The notes under the pieces were generated by a model. The model was given only the letters and a program-made list of their open reading frames with translations, did not search any database and was not told the origin of the DNA. From NCBI RefSeq assembly GCF_026723765.1, contig NZ_CP113524.1:1225001-1289000 (forward strand): 64,000 nucleotides of DNA. Reading direction: 5' to 3'. Positions 17,266 to 26,891 of this stretch are shown piece by piece. A program made the translations under genes and the position numbers. Each line of letters begins with the position of its first letter. Within the stretch, counting starts at the first letter, position 1. This DNA is from Lacrimispora xylanolytica. GTDB taxonomy: Bacteria > Bacillota > Clostridia > Lachnospirales > Lachnospiraceae.

Positions 17266-18486
17266 ATGGTGCTCATTATCTATAGACATTATACAAATGA
17301 ATCGATACACAAAGTTACAGTTAAAAGGTTATTATTTATTCTATTACTTATCTTAATTCTATCTATAATTAGTGGACTTATAATAACAACCAAGGTACTA
17401 AATAAAACAATATCACCGGAGGAACATTTTCGTTATGTGTTGGAAAAACCTGATGGATACGAAAATTACGATAGTTTCGATATTAGAGAATTAGAGACGC
17501 AGATTAAAGGATATTGGAATTATCAGCAGGAAAACGATGTAGAAATGGCAGCAAAAATCAAAAAAATAAATTCAATAAGTGGAGAATGGATCAGTGAGGG
17601 CGAATATACTGCAGGAACTGATATACCAGAAGGACTTTATCTATGTAAAAATCTTAGAGCAGAAAAGGATTTATCATCACCTAATTTAACAATTATACGT
17701 AGCAGTAAAAAGGATATATCTGATCAAGATTATTATATTTTTAAATTTATGAATTATGCCTTTTTGAATAAAGGGGATGTAATTAAGATTAATGACCAAA
17801 CAGAAATAATACCTGATAATGATAATGCATATGAACAAGATATCAAAAAGAATTTTTATGGAGAGGGAGCCTATAAACTAGGTGAAGAGATACCAAAAGG
17901 TGAGTATTTCATTTTGTCCATGGATATCCAGACCGGTGGAGCTGGAGTTTATGATGATAAGGATAAACAATTAGTTAGCGTTAGTCGTTTTGGATATATC
18001 ACTTTAGACAATGAGAGAGCTGTTAACCTGGATGACTGTATACTGATTGCTTTAGACAAGAAACCTGATATAAATCCAATCGATTATGAAGGGAAAGGAA
18101 AGGGAGAAGGGAAGCTAGTTTATCCTCCTGGTATGTATAAGATTGGTGTGGATATTCCTACAGGAAAATATCAGATAAAAAATGAGGTATTCAAAAATAT
18201 TACGGACCTTTCTTTTACAGGATATCACGGAAATGAATCGTATAATCCGGGGGATTGGAACTGGTGTGGTATTGTGGCTGGAAATGAAAAGCAGGCTAAA
18301 CTATTAGGCTGGAAACAATTAGAATTAGATTCTTATTTGAAACATAAAGAAAGATTTGTAAAAATATCGGATTACAACAATAAGTATAGCTATCAGAAAT
18401 TTAATGGATTACCTACTATTTCTTTTTCGGAGCAGAATAAGGGGAGTGAAATCAACATCATACGCTGTATTTTGATTCCAGAATAA
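17266..18486 (+). CDS. Membrane-anchored paralogue of the repeat lipoprotein
   Basis: The 406-residue protein is a clear paralogue of the 15761-16921 product: FDIRELETQIKGYWNYQQEN matches VRELGEQVEGYWSYYNEN there. It carries the same three repeats (SEGEYTAGTDIPEGLYLC, GEGAYKLGEEIPKGEYFI, PPGMYKIGVDIPTGKYQI) and the same IIRCILIPE ending. Instead of a lipobox it has an uncleaved transmembrane anchor (about residues 21-43). The ribosome site is weak (AGAAAGG close to the ATG), so expression is uncertain. Two anchored versions with conserved ectodomains point to diversification of a protective surface protein; the immunity role is inferred from position. Confidence 0.65.
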   Translation: MVLIIYRHYTNESIHKVTVKRLLFILLLILILSIISGLIITTKVLNKTISPEEHFRYVLEKPDGYENYDSFDIRELETQIKGYWNYQQENDVEMAAKIKKINSISGEWISEGEYTAGTDIPEGLYLCKNLRAEKDLSSPNLTIIRSSKKDISDQDYYIFKFMNYAFLNKGDVIKINDQTEIIPDNDNAYEQDIKKNFYGEGAYKLGEEIPKGEYFILSMDIQTGGAGVYDDKDKQLVSVSRFGYITLDNERAVNLDDCILIALDKKPDINPIDYEGKGKGEGKLVYPPGMYKIGVDIPTGKYQIKNEVFKNITDLSFTGYHGNESYNPGDWNWCGIVAGNEKQAKLLGWKQLELDSYLKHKERFVKISDYNNKYSYQKFNGLPTISFSEQNKGSEINIIRCILIPE

Positions 18487-18737
18487 AGAGATGATGGTCT
18501 GGAGCATGTTTTGCTGCCGGGAGGTATTAGGTGAGCGTAGATTTGCCTTTGGGAACTTATATCCAGGTTATCACCATTATTACGGAAATGAGAGCTATTA
18601 TCCAGTTTTTTTAATTGGTGTAGGCTTATTGCCGGAAGTGAAGGACAGGCGAATTGTAAAAGTTCCTACTGTTTCATTTACAGATAAAGATATTGGAAAT
18701 AATGCGTTGTGTATTAATTCCCAAGTTAAATTATGAG
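18487..18737 (+). pseudogene. Remnant of a third repeat-lipoprotein gene
   Basis: The DNA matches the C-terminal third of the lipoprotein genes with internal deletions. Matching parts are 18493-18560 (compare 16543-16600, ending in TTTGGGAACTTAT), 18562-18640 (compare 16674-16715) and 18664-18735 (compare 16837-16920, including ATTGGAAATAATG and GCGTTGTGTATTAATTCCC). The reading frame is broken by deletions. It ends six bases before the 18741 gene, reproducing the order lipoprotein then 195-residue gene. The short open frame across it is not a real gene. Confidence 0.8.
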
Positions 18738-18740
18738 ACT

Positions 18741-19325
18741 ATGATGAAAAAAACAATTATTTATTTTTTATTATTAACGGTATTACTTTTAGCAACATTT
18801 CCCTTCATCAATCAATCTTTTATAAAAAAGGCTAATGTTATCAATGAAAACTGTGGAATACAAGATGTCTTGAAAAATATTGAAAATTATGCGGAGTATT
18901 TAGAAGATATCCATGTAGCTGCTAAAGTGGTAACTTACGATGAAAAAGAGTGCTTAAAGATTAAATTTAATTCTAATACTGAGGCTATATATGGACCTGA
19001 ATTATTAGAAATTAATACTAAGATTTTATGGAAGTATTATTCTAAGAAATATCTAGTGGATGTGAAGATTAGCAATATAGATATGGTCAAAAAAACTGCC
19101 CGGGTTTCAACGGATTATGATGGAGGATATGGCACTACAGTAAGCTATTATCTTCCCGATTTTTATGACATGAAACCTGATGCGGGAGATTACCTGCAAG
19201 CAGATCTGGACGTGAAGAAAATCGTATCAAAAGAAGAACTAAAGGAGCTTTACCTTGCAGCAGTACAGATGAAAGAAGGAATAGATAAAGAATATTTGAG
19301 AAGAAATGGTTTGGTTAAGCAATAG
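18741..19325 (+). CDS. Small membrane/secreted protein, second member of the duplicated module
   Basis: The start is placed at the ATG-ATG pair at 18741, where a typical membrane signal begins (KKTIIYFLLLTVLLLATFPF); an open frame from 18693 only adds remnant sequence. The roughly 194-residue product has one N-terminal hydrophobic segment and a soluble extracytoplasmic part with the blocks EIQ-like NCGIQDVLKNIENYAEYL and LLEINTKILWKYYSKKYLVD. I do not recognise a family. No good ribosome site is visible because the preceding lipoprotein gene has decayed, so translation may now be poor. It was probably the partner of the repeat lipoprotein in an immunity module. Confidence 0.55.
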   Translation: MMKKTIIYFLLLTVLLLATFPFINQSFIKKANVINENCGIQDVLKNIENYAEYLEDIHVAAKVVTYDEKECLKIKFNSNTEAIYGPELLEINTKILWKYYSKKYLVDVKISNIDMVKKTARVSTDYDGGYGTTVSYYLPDFYDMKPDAGDYLQADLDVKKIVSKEELKELYLAAVQMKEGIDKEYLRRNGLVKQ

Positions 19326-19328
19326 TAA

Positions 19329-19410
19329 TATACTTCCTTCTATTTCCTTTCGGAGCAGAATAGAGGGAATGATATAAATTATATTTGATGTATTTTGATA
19401 TACGGATAAG
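19329..19410 (+). pseudogene. Fourth remnant: 3' end of a repeat-lipoprotein gene
   Basis: About 80 bases match the last codons of the 17266-18486 gene: CTTTCGGAGCAGAATA followed by a diverged GGGAATGATATAAATTATA and TGTATTTTGAT, compared with 18425-18482. It has frameshifts and no open frame. It is a footprint of one more copy of the module between the intact 195-residue gene and the RHS gene. Confidence 0.65.
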
Positions 19411-19439
19411 TGTAAAAACATTTTTTGTATGAACAGTAA

Positions 19440-19601
19440 AATGCCCTGCTTACTTATATCGAAAGTTGCCTGAGATATTCATTTAACTTCAAGGTATTTC
19501 ATAAAGGACTTGCAAAAGATGAAAAGTATGAACAAATAGTAAATACAAATGAACGGTTACCTCATGAAAAAGGGGGAATGAGATATGATATTGGCTTATA
19601 A
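19440..19601 (+). pseudogene. Possible tail of a lost gene before the RHS gene
   Basis: A frame without a usable early start runs for 53 codons and has a protein-like composition (for example YIESCLRYSFNFKVFHKGLA and DEKYEQIVNTNERLPHEK), ending at TAA 19599-19601 inside the RHS start region. It could be the 3' remainder of a former effector or immunity gene, or chance. No homologue can be named. Confidence 0.3.
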
Positions 19602-22600
19602 GGAATTGGAAATAGAGCTCTCTCTGGAAGGTATCATACAGGTAGAGACATTTCGGCTTACACAAACATTAAACGACCATGTATTTCTGACAATGAAAAT
19701 GCTGGTTAGTGATGAAATGGCTGAGCAATTCGTAAATATGGCTTCGGTTGTTCCGGTCGTAGTCAGGGAAAAAGAGACTTCCGGAGGGCAGACAGTATTT
19801 CAGGGAAAGATTGAGACTGTCTATACGAGAGTAGAGCAGGGATTATCGTTTCTATATCTGGAGGCATATTCCTATACAAAAGACTGGGACCGGAAGGAAA
19901 AAAGCAGAAGCTTTTTAGACGGCAGCATGACCTACATGGCGGTTGCAGGAAAGGTTCTTAAAGACTACGGAACATTTGATATTAAAGCAGAAGCTGGGTG
20001 TGATGGAGTCATACCTGAATTACTTTTGCAGTATGAAGAAAGTGATTGGGTCTTTCTTCGCAGACTGGCCAGCCATTTTAACACCTATTTAATGGTAGAT
20101 GCCAAGAGCGACTGCGGAAAAGTCTATTTTGGAATCCCTGATATACAAATTGGGACAGAGCTGCAAAAAGAAGATTATGTTCTCAGTAAAAACATGGCTC
20201 ATTACACAAAGGTATTAAGACCTGATGGTGTGTTGTCTCAGGAAGCGTCCCAGTGGTGCATCAGGATCAGAAAATTTCTCCAGGTGGGGGAAACGGTAGC
20301 TTTTAACAAAGTATCTGCCATTGTAATCGGAATGGAGCTGTATACCTTAAAAGGAGAACTGGTCTATGAGTATACTCTCTCCCGTAGAGAAGGACTGAAA
20401 CGGGAAAAAGAAAAGAATCCACGGATTTACGGCATGAGTATTCCTGCGACTGTGAAAGAACGTAGCGGAAACCGAGTCCGGGTGCATTTTGACATTGATC
20501 CGGTTTATGAGCCGGCAGCTCAGCTTAAATATTTTACATATGCCATAGAAAGCAGCAGCTTTTACTGTATGCCAGTGGAAGGAAGCCGGGTACATATTTA
20601 TTTTCCAGAGCATGATGAGCAAAGTGCTGTCGCAGTTCATGCCATTGGAAGCGGCTCTGGAGACAGTGCAGGAGGCGGGGGAAGCAAAAATCCAGATAAC
20701 AAACAATTTTCAGATCCAAGCGGAAGTGCCATGGATATGACAAAGGACTATTTAAGCTATGCCCCTGATTCCAGCGGCAGCATACTTCTAAGCTTAAATA
20801 AGGCCGGATTTATGTCATTGACCGGAAAGGACATTAATATCAGAACCCAGAAGGGCATGATGGCCGGAGGAGAAATTCCGGTTAAAAATCTGATGATATC
20901 CGGCGAAAATAAGGTGGTCTTACAGGTAGGTGACAGCGGTGATGATATCATTACCCTGGAAGATAAAACTGATGTAAAATCAACTCTTATTAGTCATAAG
21001 GCAGATTCCCATCCCCAGGCAGTTCCATCGGCAGCAGAAATAACAGCGGAGCTGACAAAGACAGATGCCGCTGATCGGGATGCCCAGAATGCCGCCTTGA
21101 CCAATACTCTGATTGAGAACAAGCAAAAGAGTAAGCAGAAATTCTTAAACGGAGTTTTAAGCATTGCTACGGTAGTCGGTCTTACTGCCTTAACCATTTG
21201 CACTGGCGGCGCAACGGCTCCACTTCTTGTGGCAGCAGGAGTAAAAGCAGCCTTTGCAGTTGCAGACGTGGCGGAAGGACTGGATGGCTACAGTAAGGTC
21301 AATTCCCTGGATGCCTCGCGGCCTTCCAATTTCATACGGGATACCATATTTGGAGGGAATGAGGATGCCTATAATTTTGCCTCTACCATAACGGATATTG
21401 TATTTGATGTGGTAAGCGGAAAGGCCCTTACAAAGGCCGCCAAGTTTGGAAAATTCACCAAATTCATGTGTCCCAAATCCCAGGTAGCCAATGTGGTATC
21501 TCAAATGGGTGGTTCTTTGATATTTGGTGGTATTAAGGAATATCAGATAAGTGGCAGGGTAGATGTGAAGAACATGGCCTTTAATGCAGCTCTTGGTTTG
21601 TTTAAGGGTGGTACAGGCAATGCCATTATGGGTAAGGCTCAGAATTTTGCCAAAACGAAAGTTGGGAAAAAGATAATTGGTGCCGGAGTCCAGACGGTAT
21701 ATGGAACGGCAGTAGATGTGACAGTGGATGCAGCTTTGCCGGGAAGAAAGGTAGACGTTCTCGGATCGTTAAAGGAGAACTTTATATCCAGCGGCCTTGG
21801 CCAGTTGTTTGGTGAACCTGTAGATGCAGTTTCTGGTGCGTTTCTGATTACAGCTTCGGATTATATAATTCCTGATATCCAGGAGTCAATCCGGCTGGAG
21901 CGAAGATATAATTCTACGGTTAAACGGGAAGGAATCATGGGCGTGGGCTGGTCCTTTGCTTACGAAGGGAAGCTCTACCAGGATGGAAGCAAACGCCATG
22001 TGATACTAGACAGTGGTCATCATCTCATCTTCCAGTGGGATGGAGAGAAGGCGTTAAATGTAACCAATGGGTGCGGCTGGTTTGAATTGGTAAATGATCA
22101 CGAGGAATGGCTGGTAAGGGATAAAAAGAAGCACAAGACTTATCGCTATGCCTCCAACGGTCTATTAATGTCCATAACAGACAAAAACGGTCAGGCCATG
22201 TCATTTACATATCACGGCGAAAATTTAGAAAAAATCACAACGGCTCTTAACTATGAAATTAACGTTACCATGAGAGAAGGACGTCTCATTCAGTTAACAG
22301 ATACACTTGGAAGAACTATGCAGTACCGGTATGAGGATGGGCGGTTGTCTGATGTGGTTCATATGGATCAGGGGATAACCCATTACGAGTACGATGCAAA
22401 TGGATATCTGACAAAGGCGGTAGATCAGGCAAAGGTAGCATATCTGGAAAACCGGTATGATGCAAATGGAAGAATGGTCCATCAGACCCTTGCGAACGGA
22501 GATATTTATCAGGCAGAATACATGGACGAAGATCGGAAAGTTCATGTGTTTAGCAGTGTTGGTAATAAAAACGTTACTTACCAGTATGGGAAGGAAATGC

Positions 22601-25600
22601 AGATTCTTTCCGTTTATTATGAAGACGGGACTTATGAATCCTACAAATACAGTGAGACGGGCTACCGTATCTGTAAGAAAAATCGACTGGGGCATGAAAC
22701 GTACTGGTCCTATGACTGTAACGGGCTTATCACAGAAGAGAAGCAGAAGAATTGGCTGACTACGATCTATCAATATAGTGAAACTGGAGATTTAATAGAG
22801 AAGAAAGACAATGCAGGCCGGAGATTTATTTATGAATATGATGATAATCACAACTTGATAAAAGAAAAGGAAAAAGTTTCTTCTCCAGATGAATGGTTCT
22901 CTACAATCTACCTTTATGACAGAAAAGGAAGGCTTATAGAAGAGACAGATCCCTTAGGAAAGACAACGAGATATCATTATAATGAGTATGAGGGTAAACC
23001 ATCAGTGATTACCTACCCGGACGGGGAGGAGGTCCATTTTGAATACGATGCCATGGGGCGAATGATGGCAGAAGAGGACGTTTGCAGCCGCCTTGAATAT
23101 GGATATAATGCCAGAAATCACAGAACAATGGTGCGAGATGGAGAAGGGAATGAATCCCGCTATTTGTATGATGGAATGGGAAGACTTTTAGCCATGTATC
23201 CCCCAAAAGCATGGAAACAGCAAGAAGGAGAATATACATACCAATACGATTTTCTAGATCGCCGCATAGATACAATTAGGCCGGATGGCAGTCACGAGAG
23301 ACAGATACTGGACGGAGAGGGAAATATCTTAAAAAGGATACATCCAAATTCTTATGCAAACGATATGGAAAACGGAGAAGGAATTGTCTATGATTATGAC
23401 AGTGATGGAAACCAAATCCGGATTCATCATCCAGACGGAGGCTGCGAACGAATCTTTTACGATGCCAATGGAAACCGGATTAAACACGTTATGCCCGAAT
23501 CATACAATGCCATAAAGGATGATGGAGAAGGCTGGCAGTATACTTATGATGACGGAGGGCACCTGGAACGGGTAATAGGTCCTGACGGAAGCCAACAGGC
23601 AGAATATACCTATGATTTGCTAGGAAATCCAACCAGAAAAAAAGATGCTTTAGGTCGTACGACTTGGTATACCTATGACTTAAAAGGCCAACTTTGCGAA
23701 GTATACCGTCCATTTAAGGAAAAAGACCAGGAAATACTTTACCAAAGAGCTGCCTATACCTATGATGCCAATGGTAACAAAATAAGCGAACAACGTTTTG
23801 GTGGATATTGGAGTTTGGACGGGCAGATAAGGGAAGAAGGAGGAAACGGGCTCCATCTGAAGTTTTCGTATGACAAAAGGGATCGTCTGATACGCGTAGA
23901 GGATGGCTTAGGAGCAGTAATTCAGTATCGCTATGATGTTCAGGGAAAAAGGATTTATGAGGAAAAAACAATATCTGATGAGATCAGTCAGGTAATTCAT
24001 TACAATTATGACAAAGCTGGAAGGTTGATAGAGAAAAAAGAAGAACTTGACAGCGGTTTGCCTGCAATGAAAGGAGAAGCAAAAGCAGCGATAACAAGAT
24101 ATTATTATGATGAAAATGGCAACCGGACCCGAATACAGACGCCGGAAGGATATGAAATTTTCCGGGAGTATGATTCCTGTGATCGTTTGAGTTTAGAACG
24201 AACTCTGGACAAGCAAAATGGCGTTGACCGTACCGTGCAAGTTTCTTATGATTATGCAGGAAATATCACAAAGATTGTCAAACAGGGAAAGGGAAGTGAA
24301 GTTTGGAAACTAGATTATCAATACGATTTGAAGAATCGAATCACCCATGTAAAAGACTGTCTAGGTCCGGTTTTCCGTTATGAGTATGATTTGAATGACC
24401 GTTTGGAAAAAGAGAACCTGGTTAAAGGAGAACAAGAGGCAGAAAAAGAAAACAGTTTCCAATATTCCTATGATTTATACGGAAACATTATTTTAAAAAC
24501 AAATGGAGCTGGAACAATACTGGAGCAGAACCAGTATCACACAGACGGCCATATATACCAAAAAAGAACTGCAGATGGGAATGAACTTACTTACCAGTAT
24601 GGAATCCATGGACTAGAAACAGAGGTGTACACCTCCAGAAGCAGGAAAGAGGGAAAAGCTGCACAATCTTACCGTTATGATTCCAATGGCCGAATGACTG
24701 GAATTGTAGACGGCAACCAGAACTATACAGACATGGACACAGACAGCTGGGGCCGAATTCGAAGCGTACAAAACGCAGATGGTGGGAACGAAAGTTATAC
24801 CTATAACAGCATGGGCCTTGTGACTAGCACCACAGATGCCAATGGAGGTGTTATCACTTACCGGTATAATAGCCAGGGAAAGGTCTGTGAAATCATTGAT
24901 CAAGATGGAAACAGCGAGACCTTCCGGTATGACAGGGAAGGGCGTATGATACTTCATGTGGACCGGAACGGAAACCGAGTAAAGACTGTCTATAACATAG
25001 ATGGGAATCCGGTAATGGAACGCGCCTGTGACTGTAACGGAGGGAATGAAGTAATCCGTTCCTGGGAATATGATGAAATTGGAAATAAGAAAAAGGCTGT
25101 AGCAGGAGGTTTCTGCTATACATATGAATATCGTCCGGATGGAAAACTGATGAAGAAATCATCTTCGGGACGGCTGCTTGTATCCTGTACTTATTATAAA
25201 GACGGAAACTTAGAGACTTTAACAGATGTATCTGGTCATACGGTAATATATGGATATGACAGACTGGGACAATTAGAGAGCATTTGTGATAAGAATGGGA
25301 CTGAAATAGTCCGCTACTGTCACACTCCGGGAGGAAAACTAAAGGAAATCCATCATGGAAACGGTATGCATACTATCTATGAATATGATACAGATAACAA
25401 TATCGTAAGACTGACTTTGAAAAAAGAGGATGGATCTCTTATCTCTGATTTTTGCTATGAGTATGATTTGAATGGAAACCGGACTTTAAAGTCAGGGAAA
25501 TGCATTCTGCCAGGAGAAGAAAACCTGAGGGAGCAGAGGGCTTGTTATCAATATGACAGTATGAACCGCCTGTTGGAAGAACGATATCATGACGAACCCA

Positions 25601-26880
25601 TTCGTTATATCTATGACAGATGTGGAAATCGATTGGAAAAACTGGATATAACAGGAAAAGAGGTGTATAATTATAATAGGAAGAACCAACTGATAAACAG
25701 GCAGCATGGCGCAGAAAAAATAACCTGGCATTATGATCAGCAAGGGAATAACCTGGAAGAAATTAGTTCTGAGGGAAAGACGGAGTACAATTATAATGCG
25801 TTTAATCAGCAGACTGCTGTTTTAAAAAAAGATGGACAAGTTCAGGAAAATCACTATGATGCGGAATATTTGAGAGCCGGTGTAATTGAGAATGGTCGGG
25901 TATCTAGGTTATCGTACTTCAACGGAGAACTTCTGACAGAATCCGATCAGGATGAAACTGTGACGAACCGTTATTTGTTGGGATACGGAGTCGCGGCTGG
26001 TTGGAATTATGTAAATGAAGGATACCATTCATATCATCTGGACGAGCAGAATAGTACTGCTTATATATCAGATTTAGGACAGAGGATAAAGAACAGCTAT
26101 CAATATGATGCATTTGGAGGAATCCGGAGTAATAATGAAAAAATTCATAGTAGGATTTTTTATACAGGACAGCAGTATGACGAGGTAACAGGACAGTATT
26201 ATTTAAGAGCCAGGTATTATAATCCAGTGGTTGGAAGGTTCATGCAAGAAGATGTGTACCGGGGGGACGGATTGAATCTCTATGCCTACTGTCATAATAA
26301 TCCGATGATTTATTGTGACCCAAGTGGATTTGCTTATTCATTAAATGATGTTTTAAGTGCCCTAAAAACAGATTCTAATGGCAATAGGTATGTACTGAAT
26401 CATGACCATGATACTGCGATAAAATATGGTTACACTAGCCCTGATGATTTTTCTGGCACACTACAATCGCATCATGGACTGCAGCAAAAATGGGCATCTA
26501 GTAATCTAAGTGCCTATGGATATAATCCTGATTTAGCACCAACAATAACATTGGAAACTAATGCTAATGGTGTGAAAAATCTCCCTCATACCTTAATCAC
26601 CAATCAGCAAAATTCCTATAATAGAGAAAATGGTTCGACATCAGGAACGTTACAGGAACGATTGGTATTAGGGGCACAACAACAGATAAAAGCAGGGGTA
26701 TCAAAAGATGTTGTCATGCAGGATTTAGAAAATAATTATAAAATGATAGACAAACTAAATAGGAACAATGCAGATAAAATTGCAAGCGGAAATTTAGAAT
26801 CACTCACCTATTCAAGAAAAGAAATAGAAAGTAGTATAGAAGGGCATAATGATAAACCAAAATCAGAAAAGTGTCCATAA
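19585..26880 (+). CDS. VgrG-RHS fusion effector with SHH/HNH-type nuclease tip
   Basis: The 2431-residue start is supported by AAGGGGG eight bases upstream. Domains in order: late-control-D hub (about residues 1-260; LQYEESDWVFLRRLASHF near 148); OB-fold (~282-352; SSFYCMPVEGSRVHIYFPEH); short beta-repeats (~385-440); hydrophobic, Gly/Ala-rich segments (~515-570); DUF6531-type pre-cage segment (~742-800; GEPVDAVSGAFLITASDYII); dozens of YD repeats (~800-2190); and the RHS core (~2194-2249; GQYYLRARYYNPVVGRFMQE, ending DPSGFA). The last ~180 residues are a toxin tip with LQSHHGLQQKW, resembling Tox-SHH of the HNH/EndoVII superfamily. The DNA becomes AT-rich at ~26,340, at the start of the tip. 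A complete spike and a toxin cage in one chain would be loaded on the injection tip without an adaptor. Confidence 0.88.
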   Translation: MILAYKELEIELSLEGIIQVETFRLTQTLNDHVFLTMKMLVSDEMAEQFVNMASVVPVVVREKETSGGQTVFQGKIETVYTRVEQGLSFLYLEAYSYTKDWDRKEKSRSFLDGSMTYMAVAGKVLKDYGTFDIKAEAGCDGVIPELLLQYEESDWVFLRRLASHFNTYLMVDAKSDCGKVYFGIPDIQIGTELQKEDYVLSKNMAHYTKVLRPDGVLSQEASQWCIRIRKFLQVGETVAFNKVSAIVIGMELYTLKGELVYEYTLSRREGLKREKEKNPRIYGMSIPATVKERSGNRVRVHFDIDPVYEPAAQLKYFTYAIESSSFYCMPVEGSRVHIYFPEHDEQSAVAVHAIGSGSGDSAGGGGSKNPDNKQFSDPSGSAMDMTKDYLSYAPDSSGSILLSLNKAGFMSLTGKDINIRTQKGMMAGGEIPVKNLMISGENKVVLQVGDSGDDIITLEDKTDVKSTLISHKADSHPQAVPSAAEITAELTKTDAADRDAQNAALTNTLIENKQKSKQKFLNGVLSIATVVGLTALTICTGGATAPLLVAAGVKAAFAVADVAEGLDGYSKVNSLDASRPSNFIRDTIFGGNEDAYNFASTITDIVFDVVSGKALTKAAKFGKFTKFMCPKSQVANVVSQMGGSLIFGGIKEYQISGRVDVKNMAFNAALGLFKGGTGNAIMGKAQNFAKTKVGKKIIGAGVQTVYGTAVDVTVDAALPGRKVDVLGSLKENFISSGLGQLFGEPVDAVSGAFLITASDYIIPDIQESIRLERRYNSTVKREGIMGVGWSFAYEGKLYQDGSKRHVILDSGHHLIFQWDGEKALNVTNGCGWFELVNDHEEWLVRDKKKHKTYRYASNGLLMSITDKNGQAMSFTYHGENLEKITTALNYEINVTMREGRLIQLTDTLGRTMQYRYEDGRLSDVVHMDQGITHYEYDANGYLTKAVDQAKVAYLENRYDANGRMVHQTLANGDIYQAEYMDEDRKVHVFSSVGNKNVTYQYGKEMQILSVYYEDGTYESYKYSETGYRICKKNRLGHETYWSYDCNGLITEEKQKNWLTTIYQYSETGDLIEKKDNAGRRFIYEYDDNHNLIKEKEKVSSPDEWFSTIYLYDRKGRLIEETDPLGKTTRYHYNEYEGKPSVITYPDGEEVHFEYDAMGRMMAEEDVCSRLEYGYNARNHRTMVRDGEGNESRYLYDGMGRLLAMYPPKAWKQQEGEYTYQYDFLDRRIDTIRPDGSHERQILDGEGNILKRIHPNSYANDMENGEGIVYDYDSDGNQIRIHHPDGGCERIFYDANGNRIKHVMPESYNAIKDDGEGWQYTYDDGGHLERVIGPDGSQQAEYTYDLLGNPTRKKDALGRTTWYTYDLKGQLCEVYRPFKEKDQEILYQRAAYTYDANGNKISEQRFGGYWSLDGQIREEGGNGLHLKFSYDKRDRLIRVEDGLGAVIQYRYDVQGKRIYEEKTISDEISQVIHYNYDKAGRLIEKKEELDSGLPAMKGEAKAAITRYYYDENGNRTRIQTPEGYEIFREYDSCDRLSLERTLDKQNGVDRTVQVSYDYAGNITKIVKQGKGSEVWKLDYQYDLKNRITHVKDCLGPVFRYEYDLNDRLEKENLVKGEQEAEKENSFQYSYDLYGNIILKTNGAGTILEQNQYHTDGHIYQKRTADGNELTYQYGIHGLETEVYTSRSRKEGKAAQSYRYDSNGRMTGIVDGNQNYTDMDTDSWGRIRSVQNADGGNESYTYNSMGLVTSTTDANGGVITYRYNSQGKVCEIIDQDGNSETFRYDREGRMILHVDRNGNRVKTVYNIDGNPVMERACDCNGGNEVIRSWEYDEIGNKKKAVAGGFCYTYEYRPDGKLMKKSSSGRLLVSCTYYKDGNLETLTDVSGHTVIYGYDRLGQLESICDKNGTEIVRYCHTPGGKLKEIHHGNGMHTIYEYDTDNNIVRLTLKKEDGSLISDFCYEYDLNGNRTLKSGKCILPGEENLREQRACYQYDSMNRLLEERYHDEPIRYIYDRCGNRLEKLDITGKEVYNYNRKNQLINRQHGAEKITWHYDQQGNNLEEISSEGKTEYNYNAFNQQTAVLKKDGQVQENHYDAEYLRAGVIENGRVSRLSYFNGELLTESDQDETVTNRYLLGYGVAAGWNYVNEGYHSYHLDEQNSTAYISDLGQRIKNSYQYDAFGGIRSNNEKIHSRIFYTGQQYDEVTGQYYLRARYYNPVVGRFMQEDVYRGDGLNLYAYCHNNPMIYCDPSGFAYSLNDVLSALKTDSNGNRYVLNHDHDTAIKYGYTSPDDFSGTLQSHHGLQQKWASSNLSAYGYNPDLAPTITLETNANGVKNLPHTLITNQQNSYNRENGSTSGTLQERLVLGAQQQIKAGVSKDVVMQDLENNYKMIDKLNRNNADKIASGNLESLTYSRKEIESSIEGHNDKPKSEKCP

Positions 26881-26891
26881 GGAGGCCAAAA

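Noticed and set aside
18491-18736. 81-residue frame as a small gene
   Set aside because: It runs through a decayed lipoprotein copy in a mixture of frames and has no start of its own.
22457-22759. Alternative-frame reading frames within the RHS repeats
   Set aside because: Repeat-coding DNA generates open frames in other registers; none has a ribosome site or recognisable domain.
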